NCBI GenBank assembly: GCA_964474695.1
Contig: CAYYTK010000025.1
Coordinates: 7,485-71,484 of the forward strand
From: DAOUBP01 sp964474695
GTDB taxonomy: Bacteria; Chloroflexota; Anaerolineae; CG2-30-64-16
Length of the DNA stretch: 64,000 nucleotides
Direction of reading: 5' to 3'
Shown: positions 51,109-59,689 of the stretch, piece after piece
How the letters are laid out: every line of letters starts with the position of its first letter
Position numbering within the stretch: position 1 is the first letter of the stretch
Position numbers and translations under genes: made by a program
The notes under the pieces: model-generated
The model's database searches: none
What the model was told of the DNA's origin: nothing
What the model saw: the letters and a program-made list of their open reading frames with translations, nothing else

Positions 51109-51879
51109 TCACAGTGCTGTCAGTATCTCGGGCTCACCCTCAGTGAGGGCAAGCGTATGTTCAAAGTGCGCCGAGCGCTTACCATCCGCTGTCACGACCG
51201 TCCAGCCATCAGCCAGGACGCGCGTGCGCCACGTGCCTGCATTAACCATGGGCTCGAGCGCCAGGGTCATGCCTGGCTTAAGTTTCGGCCCACGTCCTGC
51301 CCCGGGCGGCATGTAGTTCAGGATCTGCGGCGGCTCATGCATGTTCCGGCCGACCCCATGTCCCGTGTACTCGCGCACAACGCCGAAGCCGTGCGGTTGG
51401 ACCCAGGCTTCGATGGCCTGCGATATGTCCGCCAGATGATTGCCCGGCCGAGCCTTTGCGACTCCAGCCCACAAGCTCTCTTCCGTCACTTTGAGCAGGC
51501 GCTGGCTCTCCGCGTCGATCTGGCCGACGGGATAGGTCCAAGCCGCATCACCTACCCACCCCTGAAAGACCGCCCCGACATCGATGCTGATGATATCACC
51601 AGGCTCCAGCCAACGCTGACGGCTGGGGATACCGTGCACCAACTCTTCATTGATCGAGGCGCAGATGCTGGCCGGATAATCGTTCCTGCCGGTGTGCGGG
51701 TATCCCAAAAACGCCGGCACAGCCTGATGTGCTCGAATGATCGCCTCGGCTTTGACATCCAACTCGGCGGTTGTCACGCCGGGGCGGATCATCTCCCGCA
51801 TGGCCTCATGCACGCGGGCCACAATGCGACCCGCCTCACGCATCAGGCGGATTTCATCCCGCGTTTTCAGAATGATCAT
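51109..51879 (-). CDS. map: Methionine aminopeptidase, type I
   Basis: 256 residues. The metal ligands are in place: D in SIDVGAVFQGWVGDAAW (two Asp), H in YTGHGVGRNMHEPP, and two Glu in LALEPMVNAG and HFEHTLALTE. The enzyme removes the initiator Met from nascent proteins. The start codon overlaps the adk stop by 4 bases. The gene order secY-adk-map is standard. Confidence 0.96.
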   Translation of the reverse strand: MIILKTRDEIRLMREAGRIVARVHEAMREMIRPGVTTAELDVKAEAIIRAHQAVPAFLGYPHTGRNDYPASICASINEELVHGIPSRQRWLEPGDIISIDVGAVFQGWVGDAAWTYPVGQIDAESQRLLKVTEESLWAGVAKARPGNHLADISQAIEAWVQPHGFGVVREYTGHGVGRNMHEPPQILNYMPPGAGRGPKLKPGMTLALEPMVNAGTWRTRVLADGWTVVTADGKRSAHFEHTLALTEGEPEILTAL

Positions 51880-52544
51880 CGACGCGCAGCGGTCTCGATT
51901 GCCGCCAACAGATCGGCCTGCACCTGCTCAATCGGGCGGTCACCGTTGAGGCCGATCAACACCTTATGGGCAAAGTAGAAACCGATCAGCGGCGCAGTCT
52001 GCTTGTAATACACAAACAGGCGGTTACGCACCGTATCCGGATCGTCGTCAGCGCGGCGGTAGAGCTCGCCGCCGCACTTATCGCACTTACCCTCGACAGC
52101 AGGCGGGGTGAACTCGACGTGGTACATGGCCTGGCACTCCCGGCACACGCGGCGTCCAGCCAGACGGTCGATCACCGCCTCGTCGCTCACCTCGAGCAAG
52201 GGCACCAGGCCGATGGCCAGGCCCTGGGCGTGCAGCGCCACGTTCAGCGCATCAGCCTGCGCCAGGGTGCGGGGGAACCCATCCAGCACCACGCCGTTGG
52301 CGCAATCCGGCCGCCCCAGCCGATCCATTACCATGTTAATGGTAACGTCATCGGGCACCAAGGCGCCGCTGTCCATATATTGCTTTGCAAGCAAGCCCAG
52401 TGGCGTCTGATTCTTGAGATTCTCGCGGAAGATATCGCCAGAGGATACCTGCGGGACCCCCAGCGCCTCGGAAAGCAGCCGCGCCTGTGTTCCTTTGCCT
52501 GCGCCCGGCGCACCGAGCATCACGACATATAATGGATTTGTCAT
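51876..52544 (-). CDS. adk: Adenylate kinase (zinc-LID type)
   Basis: 222 residues. P-loop GAPGAGKGTQA at the N-terminus, DGFPRT (NMP bind) in the middle. The LID carries CRECQ and CDKCG, a Cys4 zinc site typical of Gram-positive-type enzymes. It interconverts ATP, AMP and ADP. It lies downstream of secY and overlaps map. Confidence 0.97.
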   Translation of the reverse strand: MTNPLYVVMLGAPGAGKGTQARLLSEALGVPQVSSGDIFRENLKNQTPLGLLAKQYMDSGALVPDDVTINMVMDRLGRPDCANGVVLDGFPRTLAQADALNVALHAQGLAIGLVPLLEVSDEAVIDRLAGRRVCRECQAMYHVEFTPPAVEGKCDKCGGELYRRADDDPDTVRNRLFVYYKQTAPLIGFYFAHKVLIGLNGDRPIEQVQADLLAAIETAARR

Positions 52545-52633
52545 GGTTGCCTCCGTCTCGTTCCAGATGCCTGGCTCAGGCGTCTGGCAATTGCGGCTGA
52601 CATGCCGAGTGCGCAGACGCCCTTCCCTGCAAG

Positions 52634-53974
52634 TTACTTCCGAATGAATCCTTCGTAGTGCCGCATCAACAACTGCGCCTCAAGCTGCTTCATCGTGTCA
52701 AGGACAACGCCCACGACGATCAGCAGGCCGGTGCTGGAGATGAGCAAGGTACTCGTGGAAGCCCGACTGGCGCCAGCCCCGCCGAAGATCAAATGCACGA
52801 TCCAGGGCAAGATGGCCACAAAACCCAGGAACAACGCGCCCACCAAGGTGATACGCGAGAGCACCCGGTTGAGATAGCGCTCGGTGTTGAACCCCGGGCG
52901 AATGCCTGGGATGAACCCACCCTGCCGCTGCAACGTCTCGGGCAAGTTCTGCTGGCGGAATACCACATCCGTATAGAAGTACGTGAAGGCAACCACCAAC
53001 AGGAAGTACATGATCCAGTACCAACCATTGGTCGAGCTGAAGAAGGTGTAGAAGAAGTTAGCTACACCCTTCACGATCGCGTTCGACGAGTTCACGAAGT
53101 AGCTGGCGATCGTGCTCGGGAAGATCAGAAAGCTGCCGGCAAAGATCAGCGGGATCATGCCCGCCGAGTTCACGCGCAACGGCACATGCGTGCTCTGACC
53201 ACCCACCACCATCAAGCGATTGCCACGCATCGCGCGCACCCGCTTGCCATACTGCACCGGGATGCGGCGCTGGCCTTCCTGCACCAGCACGATGATCCCT
53301 GTGGTCAGAACGGTCACGATGATGAAGACGATCAACTGGACCAGGCCGCCCTGCACTGCCGTGCGCTGGATGTTCTGGGGCATGGCTGCGACAATGCCAC
53401 CGAAGATGATGATCGAGACGCCATTGCCGATGCCCTGCTGGGTGATAATCTGACCCAGCCACATCGCGAGCATGGTTCCCGCGGTCATCGATAACAAGAT
53501 GACCAGAGTCTGCAAGGGATAGTTTTTAAAGCCGAACTCCGACAGAACCGGACCCGCCTGCGTGGCGCTGGATGCCGCCAGCAGCGAGGACTGGCCAAAG
53601 CCCTGCAACAGCGCCAACGGGATGGTCAGGATATTGGTGTACTGGTTCAGCTTATTCCGACCTGCTTCCCCTTCCTTTTGCAGATCTGCCAACGCCGGGA
53701 TAATGGGCTGCAGCAACTGGATGATGATGGACGCCGTGATGTACGGATAGACACCCATCGCCATGACCGAGAAGTTGCTCAACGCACCGCCGGAAAGTAG
53801 GTTTAGCATACCCAACAACTGATTCGAGTTGAAGATCGTAGCTAACGCGGCACGGTCAATGCCGGGAACCGGGATGTGCGAAGCGAGCCGATAGATCACC
53901 AGGATGCCCAGCGTGATCAACAGCTTACGACGCAGATCCGGGAGCCGAAACGCATTGCGGACGGCTTCAAGCAT
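52634..53974 (-). CDS. secY: Protein translocase subunit SecY
   Basis: 446 residues with ten membrane helices. Conserved blocks: RKLLITLGILVIYRLASHIPVPGID, GALSNFSVMAMGVYPYITASIIIQLLQ, EGEAGRNKLNQYTN, VVGGQSTHVPLRVNSAGMIPLIFAGSFL and FTYFYTDVVF. It forms the protein-conducting channel with SecE and SecG (not in the window). It lies 47 bases after rplO and 89 before adk. Confidence 0.97.
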   Translation of the reverse strand: MLEAVRNAFRLPDLRRKLLITLGILVIYRLASHIPVPGIDRAALATIFNSNQLLGMLNLLSGGALSNFSVMAMGVYPYITASIIIQLLQPIIPALADLQKEGEAGRNKLNQYTNILTIPLALLQGFGQSSLLAASSATQAGPVLSEFGFKNYPLQTLVILLSMTAGTMLAMWLGQIITQQGIGNGVSIIIFGGIVAAMPQNIQRTAVQGGLVQLIVFIIVTVLTTGIIVLVQEGQRRIPVQYGKRVRAMRGNRLMVVGGQSTHVPLRVNSAGMIPLIFAGSFLIFPSTIASYFVNSSNAIVKGVANFFYTFFSSTNGWYWIMYFLLVVAFTYFYTDVVFRQQNLPETLQRQGGFIPGIRPGFNTERYLNRVLSRITLVGALFLGFVAILPWIVHLIFGGAGASRASTSTLLISSTGLLIVVGVVLDTMKQLEAQLLMRHYEGFIRK

Positions 53975-54021
53975 AGTGTTGCCTCTCTTGCAAATGGGAA
54001 GGGCTGATCGGCAAGCCGGCC

Positions 54022-54471
54022 CTACGCGACGATTTCCTCGATAGAACCGCCAGCGGCCCGGATCTTCTCTTTCGCCGCTGCCGAGAACTTGTGCGCCTTT
54101 ACTGTCAACGCCCGATCGATCTCGCCCTCGCCCAAGATCTTCACCGGCTTGGCTGCGGACTTGATCAGTCCGGCCTCAGCCATGATCTCGGGGGTGATCT
54201 CGGCGCCGGCAGCGAAAACGTTGAGACGTTCCACGTTTACAGGAACAAACTCGACGCGCCAAAGATTGTGGAACCCGGCCAGATGCGGCAAACGTCGCAC
54301 GAGGGGTAACTGACCACCCTCGAAATACGGCCGCTTGGTGCCGCCCGAGCGCGCATTCTGCCCTTTGGTGCCACGACCGGCTGTCTTACCGCGACCAGCC
54401 GAGATACCACGGCCGGACCGAGTGCGGTCTTGATGGGCGCCAGGGGCTGGCTGCAGTTCGTTAAGCTTCAT
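54022..54471 (-). CDS. rplO: Ribosomal protein L15
   Basis: 149 residues. LNELQPAPGAHQDRTRSGRGISAGRGKTAGRGTKGQNARSGG contains the Gly/Arg-rich N-terminal extension that threads the large subunit; the C-terminal globule ends GGSIEEIVA. The start overlaps the rpmD stop by 4 bases. It precedes secY. Confidence 0.97.
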   Translation of the reverse strand: MKLNELQPAPGAHQDRTRSGRGISAGRGKTAGRGTKGQNARSGGTKRPYFEGGQLPLVRRLPHLAGFHNLWRVEFVPVNVERLNVFAAGAEITPEIMAEAGLIKSAAKPVKILGEGEIDRALTVKAHKFSAAAKEKIRAAGGSIEEIVA

Positions 54472-54671
54472 GCCTCAACTTCCTCCACGGTAACCAGGTG
54501 ACGCACCTTATGGATCATCCCGCGCATAGCAGGGGTATCCGGCTGTTCAACCGTCTGCCCCAACTTGCGCAACCCCAGCCGTCGCACAGTCACCTTCTGA
54601 TCTTGCTCCACACCGATTGCACTGGTCGCATAGGTGATCCGCAGCACCTTAGTCTTGCTTTTGAGCGTCAT
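54468..54671 (-). CDS. rpmD: Ribosomal protein L30
   Basis: 67 residues from the ATG at 54671, which lies inside the rpsE 3' end (23-base overlap). VLRITYATSAIGVEQDQKVTVRRLGLRKLGQTVEQPDTPAMRGMI is a normal L30 core, and the terminal VEEVEA is acidic. A large-subunit surface protein. The overlap implies coupled translation. Confidence 0.95.
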   Translation of the reverse strand: MTLKSKTKVLRITYATSAIGVEQDQKVTVRRLGLRKLGQTVEQPDTPAMRGMIHKVRHLVTVEEVEA

Positions 54672-55299
54672 CCTTGCTTCCTCCACGGAGCCAATAAGGG
54701 GTCAGCGCTTCAACCGGCCGACCGCGGCGCTTGGACTCCTCTTCAGGATCCTTCAGGGATTCCAACGCTTTGAAGGTGGCTGCCACCACATTCAAGATGT
54801 TGGCGCTGCCCATCGATTTCGTTAAGATGTCGTGGATACCAGCGGCCTCCAACACAGCACGTACGCCACCGCCGGCGATAACGCCGGTGCCAGCAGAAGC
54901 TGGTCGCAGCATGACCTGCGCGGCGCTGAAATCACCGATCGTTGCATGCGGGATGGTGGTGCCGACCATCGGAATCCGATGCATCGCCTTGCGCGCGCGC
55001 TCCGACGCTTTGCGCACAGCATCAGGCACCTCACGCGCCTTGCCGACGCCGAAGCCGACCTGGCCGTGGTTGTCGCCAACGACCACAACCGCCCGGAAAG
55101 CGAACCGGCGCCCGCCCTTCAGCACCTTAGACGTACGAGCCACATGTACCACGCGCTCATCCATCTGATCGCGCTCTTCTTCGCGTTCACGCGGGCGGCG
55201 TTGTCTTTCCCTGCCACCGCCCTGCCCAGCCGCGGTGCTGCCCTGCCCGGTCGGGCCGGCACTCCGCGGGTCGCGTTCTTTCCTTTCCTTGCCTGGCAT
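54649..55299 (-). CDS. rpsE: Ribosomal protein S5 with charged N-terminal extension
   Basis: 216 residues from the ATG at 55299, which has GGAGG upstream. The S5 core begins around residue 46 (MDERVVHVARTSKVLKGGRRFAFRAVVVVGD) and includes GVGKAREVPDAVRKASERARKAM and GTGVIAGGGVRAVLEAAGI. The first 45 residues are an Arg/Glu/Gln/Gly-rich stretch (RERQRRPREREEERDQ). An internal ATG at 55164 would give a short normal S5, but no such ribosome binding site is obvious. Confidence 0.94.
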   Translation of the reverse strand: MPGKERKERDPRSAGPTGQGSTAAGQGGGRERQRRPREREEERDQMDERVVHVARTSKVLKGGRRFAFRAVVVVGDNHGQVGFGVGKAREVPDAVRKASERARKAMHRIPMVGTTIPHATIGDFSAAQVMLRPASAGTGVIAGGGVRAVLEAAGIHDILTKSMGSANILNVVAATFKALESLKDPEEESKRRGRPVEALTPYWLRGGSKDDAQKQD

Positions 55300-55330
55300 C
55301 AGTCCTCCATTCGGCATGTGTGCCGCGTCG

Positions 55331-55696
55331 CTAGAACTCTAGCCCGCCCTCGCGAGCGCCATCAGCCAGCGCCTTGACCCGGCCATGGAATGGATAACCG
55401 CCGCGGTCGAAGACGACTTTTTTCAAGCCTGCATCCAGCGCCCGTTTCGCCACCAACTGCCCCACCCGGGTTGCTTGTTGGGACTTGTTCAGGCCATCCA
55501 GTTGCTCGCGCAATTCTGGGTCCAGGGTCGACGCTGCCACCAACGTATGCCCTAAATCATCGTCGATGACCTGAGCATAGATGTGCACTAAACTGCGAAA
55601 TACGTTCAAACGCGGGCGCTCAGTTGTGCCGTGAACCCGGCGGCGAATACGCTCATGACGGCGCCAGCGAGCTTCCTGTGTCAATTCTTGGGCCAT
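55331..55696 (-). CDS. rplR: Ribosomal protein L18
   Basis: 121 residues. RRHERIRRRVHGTTERPRLNVFRSLVHIYAQVIDD and FDRGGYPFHGRVKALADGAREGGLEF are typical. L18 binds 5S rRNA with L5. It lies 31 bases upstream of rpsE. A 123-bp gap to rplF holds no gene. Confidence 0.96.
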   Translation of the reverse strand: MAQELTQEARWRRHERIRRRVHGTTERPRLNVFRSLVHIYAQVIDDDLGHTLVAASTLDPELREQLDGLNKSQQATRVGQLVAKRALDAGLKKVVFDRGGYPFHGRVKALADGAREGGLEF

Positions 55697-55819
55697 TGAC
55701 CTGATCCTCCTGACCGGCGGGGACGGCTGCTTATGACAACCTTAGGCGGCGCTCCGCTACCACGAACAGCGCACCACCAGCACCCCGACTCGGAATATGC
55801 GAGTAGCCCCAGCTACCCC

Positions 55820-56383
55820 TTACTTCTTACCCTTACCGCCGACCTTACCGCTCTTGCCAGCCTTCTGGCGGACAATCTCACCGCGATAGCGAACGCCCTT
55901 GCCCTTATAGGGTTCCGGCGGGCGCAAATCGCGAATTTGCGCGGCCATCTGGCCTACCAATTGTTTGTCGATCCCGCTGACTGTGATCTGGTGACCCGTT
56001 TTGTCAACGTCAAATGTGATTCCGGGCGGTGGCAGAAACTCCACGGGGTGCGAATAACCCACCAAGACCGCAAGGTTCTTGCCGAGCAAGCCGGCACGAT
56101 AGCCGACGCCCTGAATATCGAGCACCTGCGTGAAGCCGGCGTGGACGCCATGCACCATGTTGTTCAACAGGGCACGGCTCAACCCATGCATCGCGCGATG
56201 CACCTTGGCATCGCTTGGGCGCTTCACAGACACTTCGCCAGCGGCGACTTCCACAATGATGTCACTCGGTAGCTGCTGTTGAAGCTGGCCCTTGGGACCT
56301 TTCACGGTCACCATATTGCTCTCGCTGACCGTCACGCTCACGCCCTTCGGCAGCGCAACCGGCATTTTGCCAATACGCGACAC
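55820..56383 (-). CDS. rplF: Ribosomal protein L6
   Basis: 187 residues from a GTG at 56383 (SRIGKMPVALPKGVSV), decided by AGGAGG 8 bases upstream. The C-terminal signature RPPEPYKGKGVRYRGEIVRQKAGK is complete, with a short Lys/Gly tail. L6 lies at the sarcin-ricin loop and is part of the factor-binding site. It follows rpsH by 11 bases. Confidence 0.96.
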   Translation of the reverse strand: MSRIGKMPVALPKGVSVTVSESNMVTVKGPKGQLQQQLPSDIIVEVAAGEVSVKRPSDAKVHRAMHGLSRALLNNMVHGVHAGFTQVLDIQGVGYRAGLLGKNLAVLVGYSHPVEFLPPPGITFDVDKTGHQITVSGIDKQLVGQMAAQIRDLRPPEPYKGKGVRYRGEIVRQKAGKSGKVGGKGKK

Positions 56384-56394
56384 TGTCCTGCCTC

Positions 56395-56790
56395 CTACCA
56401 CACGTAGCAGAGCACCTCGCCGCCCAAGCCCAACCGCCGCGCGCGCTGATCAGTCATGATCCCCTGCGGCGTGCTCAGGACAGCGACCCCCAGGCCACTC
56501 AGGACCCAAGGGATCTCGGTGCGCTTGACGTAGACCCGCCGGCCCGGCTTGCTGATACGCTGCAGCCCGGTCACCAGGGACTTACGATCGCGGTCATATT
56601 TCAACACGATGCGCAACTGCGGCTGAGGGACGTCCTTGGTCACCTCGAAGTCCTTAATAAAGCCCTCGTCCTTCAAGATGCGCGCAAGTGCCACCTTCAC
56701 CTTAGAGCTGGGCAGAACTACTTGCTTTTGGCGCACCAGGAGCCCGTTGCGAATGCGCGTCAGCATGTCGGCAATCGGATCACTAATCAT
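56395..56790 (-). CDS. rpsH: Ribosomal protein S8
   Basis: 131 residues. DPIADMLTRIRNGLLVRQKQVVLPSSKVK and the C-terminal GLGVAVLSTPQGIMTDQRARRLGLGGEVLCYVW are the S8 hallmarks. It binds the central domain of 16S rRNA and represses its operon in E. coli. The 183-bp gap to rpsN holds no gene that I can see. Confidence 0.97.
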   Translation of the reverse strand: MISDPIADMLTRIRNGLLVRQKQVVLPSSKVKVALARILKDEGFIKDFEVTKDVPQPQLRIVLKYDRDRKSLVTGLQRISKPGRRVYVKRTEIPWVLSGLGVAVLSTPQGIMTDQRARRLGLGGEVLCYVW

Positions 56791-56973
56791 GGGTTACTCC
56801 TTGTCACTCCTCTACCTACGGGACCACCTGCGAGCTCGCCGGATGTCCCGCCGGATCACCTGCGATTCATGGCCGTGCAAGCGACGTGTCTCTTGCTGCC
56901 GGACGCATAATCCAGGATTCCGCCCCCCTTGTGGGGGTCCCACCACGGAGCCTGCTCGGGAGACTAAGTCTCT

Positions 56974-57156
56974 CTACCAGCTCGATTTCACCACACCCGG
57001 CAAATTGCCTCGCAGAGCCTGATCCCGGAAGCAAATGCGACACAGGTCAAAGCGGCGCATATACCCATGAGGCCGGCCGCAAATGCTGCAACGATTGCGC
57101 ACGCGCACAGCGTACTTGCGGCGCTGTTCACGGAGCGGCATGCATGTTTTGGACAC
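56974..57156 (-). CDS. rpsN: Ribosomal protein S14, zinc type
   Basis: 60 residues. The zinc ligands are C23, C26, C39 and C42 (RCSICGRPHGYMRRFDLCRICFRD), the short C+ form also called rpsZ. The C-terminal LRGNLPGVVKSSW is standard. It lies between rplE and rpsH. Confidence 0.96.
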   Translation of the reverse strand: MSKTCMPLREQRRKYAVRVRNRCSICGRPHGYMRRFDLCRICFRDQALRGNLPGVVKSSW

Positions 57157-57229
57157 TGAAACCCTCCTCTAACGACGCGCCACACTTGGCGGCGCCATAT
57201 CGGGCGGCGCCACGCCTGGCGAGCCGAAC

Positions 57230-57775
57230 TTATTTCTGGAACGGCATGCCCAGCAAGGCCAGCAGCCGGCGGCCTTCTTCGTCGGTCTTCGCCGTCGTCA
57301 CAACAGTCACGGCCATGCCGCGCACCTTGTCGATTTTATCGTACTGGATCTCGGGGAACATGAGCTGTTCGCGCAAACCCAGGCTGTAGTTGCCATGGCC
57401 GTCGAACGCATCCGGCGAAATACCCCGAAAGTCACGCAAACGCGGCAAGGCCACGTTCACCAGGCGATCCAGGAAGCTCCACATGCGTTCCTTGCGCAGG
57501 GTGACGGTCACACCAATGGTGTTGCCCTCGCGCAATTTGAACGCTGCGACCGAACGCTTCGCCTTGGTGAAGACCGGCTTCTGGCCGGCAATCGCCCGCA
57601 GGTCGCCAGCGGCGGCATCCAACGACTTAGCGTTCTGCAACGCTTCGCCCATACCAATGTTCAGTACGACCTTCTGGATGCGAGGCACCTGCATCACGTT
57701 GTCGTAACCGAACTCTTTTTCCATTGCCGGCACCACTTCTTTTCGGTACCGTTCCAACAACCTCGGCACTGCCAT
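57230..57775 (-). CDS. rplE: Ribosomal protein L5
   Basis: 181 residues from the ATG at 57775, with GGGAG 8 bases upstream. PRLLERYRKEVVPAMEKEFGYDNVMQVPRIQKVVLNIGMGEA and RDFRGISPDAFDGHGNYSLGLREQLMFPEI are typical. L5 binds 5S rRNA and contacts P-site tRNA. It lies downstream of rplX. Confidence 0.97.
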   Translation of the reverse strand: MAVPRLLERYRKEVVPAMEKEFGYDNVMQVPRIQKVVLNIGMGEALQNAKSLDAAAGDLRAIAGQKPVFTKAKRSVAAFKLREGNTIGVTVTLRKERMWSFLDRLVNVALPRLRDFRGISPDAFDGHGNYSLGLREQLMFPEIQYDKIDKVRGMAVTVVTTAKTDEEGRRLLALLGMPFQK

Positions 57776-57867
57776 CCGAAACACTCCCTGCCGTAGTCGG
57801 CGTGTTCTACACGCCCAGCATACTGATTGCTCCTGGCCTCGCGGGTCACAGGGCTTACCAGTATGAC

Positions 57868-58227
57868 CTACGCGTCAATCGGTTCGTTACATTGTTTGCA
57901 CATGCGTGCGCGGCTGCCATCAGCATGCTGCTTGTGGCCCACACGGGTCGGCTTGCCGCACTTCGGGCAAACCAACATCACATTAGAAATGTGAATCGGC
58001 GCTTCCCGCTCGATGATGCCGAACTGCGTGTTGATGTTGCCGGTCCGGCGTTGATGCTTCTTGATCAGATTGACGCCGGCGACCGTGACACGATCCCCCA
58101 AGGGGTTACGTTCGCCCGCGCGACGCCCTTTGCCCCACTTGGCCCGGAGCACACGCTGCACATCGCCCTGGCTGCCACGATCTTCCCCCGCGATGACCAC
58201 GACTTTGTCGCCTTTACGAATTTCCAT
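57868..58227 (-). CDS. rplX: Ribosomal protein L24
   Basis: 119 residues from the ATG at 58227, decided by AGGAG upstream. The KOW motif is KGDKVVVIAGEDRGSQGDVQRVL, and the C-terminus has CPKCGKPTRVGHK and MCKQCNE, a zinc-ribbon-like Cys4 pair seen in many bacteria. L24 starts large-subunit assembly. It lies 99 bases downstream of rplN. Confidence 0.96.
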   Translation of the reverse strand: MEIRKGDKVVVIAGEDRGSQGDVQRVLRAKWGKGRRAGERNPLGDRVTVAGVNLIKKHQRRTGNINTQFGIIEREAPIHISNVMLVCPKCGKPTRVGHKQHADGSRARMCKQCNEPIDA

Positions 58228-58326
58228 GACACCTTCTCCTGACACGTGTTGCGGGCGTATTGCCGGCCACTTGTACGTCCACCGGCCGCGTTACATCGCC
58301 AATCACGCGCCACACATCATTACAAG

Positions 58327-58695
58327 CTACAGAACCTCTGGCGCCAACGAGACGATGCGCATGAAGCCGCGATCGCGCAGTTCACGCGCCACAGGCCCAA
58401 AGATACGCGTTCCACGAGGCGCCCTCTGCTGATCAATGATGACTGCGGCATTGTCGTCGAAGCGGATCGAAGACCCATCGGCGCGCTTCTGCGGATAGGT
58501 CGTGCGAACAACCACGGCTCGCACCACTTCGCCTTCTTTGACGGCCCCATGAGGCGCCGCCTGCTTCACAGACGCAATGATCACGTCTCCCAGATGCGCA
58601 TACCGCCGGGTCGATCCGCCCAGCACGCGAATGCAGAGGATCTCTTTGGCGCCGGTGTTGTCGGCAACCTTAAGCCTGGTTTCCTGCTGAATCAT
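58327..58695 (-). CDS. rplN: Ribosomal protein L14
   Basis: 122 residues from the ATG at 58695; upstream in-frame codons belong to the rpsQ end. MIQQETRLKVADNTGAKEILCIRVLGGSTRRYAHLGD and DQQRAPRGTRIFGPVARELRDRGFMRIVSLAPEVL are standard. L14 forms an intersubunit bridge. It starts 4 bases after rpsQ. Confidence 0.97.
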   Translation of the reverse strand: MIQQETRLKVADNTGAKEILCIRVLGGSTRRYAHLGDVIIASVKQAAPHGAVKEGEVVRAVVVRTTYPQKRADGSSIRFDDNAAVIIDQQRAPRGTRIFGPVARELRDRGFMRIVSLAPEVL

Positions 58696-58699
58696 GGCT

Positions 58700-58996
58700 T
58701 CACCTCTCCGCTTCGCTCTCGGCCTGCAACGGCGTCCGATCGATCTGTGCGGCACGCTGCAGAATCTCTTCCACGCGGAATCGCGTGTCCTTGCTGTAAG
58801 GCCGAGATTCTACGATGCGAACTTCATCACCGATCTGGCAGGTATTTCCCTCGTCATGCGCCTTATAGCGCTTATTGATGCGGATCACCTTGCCATACAG
58901 TGGGTGGCGACGAGTACGTTGCACCACCACGACCACGGTCTTATCCATCTTGTTGCTGACCACTTGGCCGATCAGTCGTTTTCGCTGCGCTTCCAT
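58700..58996 (-). CDS. rpsQ: Ribosomal protein S17
   Basis: 98 residues. RKRLIGQVVSNKMDKTVVVVVQRTRRHPLYGKVIRINKRYKAHDEGNTCQIGDEVRIVESRPYSKDTRFRV is the OB-fold core, followed by a charged C-terminal extension (RTPLQAESEAER) of about 15 residues. It is an early 16S binder. It starts 3 bases after rpmC. Confidence 0.97.
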   Translation of the reverse strand: MEAQRKRLIGQVVSNKMDKTVVVVVQRTRRHPLYGKVIRINKRYKAHDEGNTCQIGDEVRIVESRPYSKDTRFRVEEILQRAAQIDRTPLQAESEAER

Positions 58997-58999
58997 ACG

Positions 59000-59206
59000 T
59001 CATTCCCCCTTAGCCGCAGCAAGCTCGCGCTCGCGCAGGATGGTGCGGAGACGGGCAACCTCGCGGCGCACGTAACTCAAACGGGTCGTGTTCTTGAGCT
59101 GGCCTGTTGCGTACTGAAAACGCAGATTGAACAACTCATGATGTGCCTCGTCCAGGCGCCGAGCAATCTCGGTTTGCGAAAGATTTCGAACTTCGCTGGG
59201 CAACAT
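59000..59206 (-). CDS. rpmC: Ribosomal protein L29
   Basis: 68 residues. A two-helix protein, SEVRNLSQTEIARRLDEAHHELFNLRFQYATGQLKNTTRLSYVRREVARLRTILRERE, typical of L29, which sits at the exit tunnel and helps bind SRP and trigger factor. Its start overlaps the rplP stop by one base. Confidence 0.96.
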   Translation of the reverse strand: MLPSEVRNLSQTEIARRLDEAHHELFNLRFQYATGQLKNTTRLSYVRREVARLRTILRERELAAAKGE

Positions 59207-59628
59207 CAGGCCACCTCCCCCAGATCCCGCCGCACAAACTGCGTAGGAATCGGCAGCTTGTTGGAGGCTAATCGCATCGCTTCGCGAGCATCTGCCTCAT
59301 CTACGCCGGCTATCTCAAACAACACTGAGCCAGGGCGAACCACCGCCGCCCAATACTCCACTGCACCTTTGCCACCACCCATACGGGTTTCGGCCGGCCG
59401 CTTGGTGACTGGATGATCGGGGAAAACCCGAATCCACAGCTTACCGCCGCGCCGCAGATAACGGACGATGGCACGCCGAGCAGCTTCGATTTGACGACTG
59501 TTCAGCCAGGCGGGAGACAACGCTTGCAGACCGTAATCCCCAAAGCTGACTTCGTTGCCTCGGCTGGCCATGCCCGTCCGGCGTCCACGATGCTGCTTGC
59601 GATACTTAACGCGCTTAGGCATCAACAT
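59206..59628 (-). CDS. rplP: Ribosomal protein L16
   Basis: 140 residues. MPKRVKYRKQHRGRRTGMASRGNEVSFGDYGLQAL, WIRVFPDHPVTKRPAETRMGGGKGAVEYWAAVVRPG and VLFEIAGVDEADAREAMRLASNKLPIPTQFV are standard. L16 helps set the A-site geometry of the peptidyl-transferase centre. The start at 59628 is preceded by AAGGAG. Confidence 0.97.
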   Translation of the reverse strand: MLMPKRVKYRKQHRGRRTGMASRGNEVSFGDYGLQALSPAWLNSRQIEAARRAIVRYLRRGGKLWIRVFPDHPVTKRPAETRMGGGKGAVEYWAAVVRPGSVLFEIAGVDEADAREAMRLASNKLPIPTQFVRRDLGEVA

Positions 59629-59689
59629 TTCGATAACTCCTTATCGCAGCACTTGCACCGTTAACACCAGTGCAGGTGCCGGCAATCTT

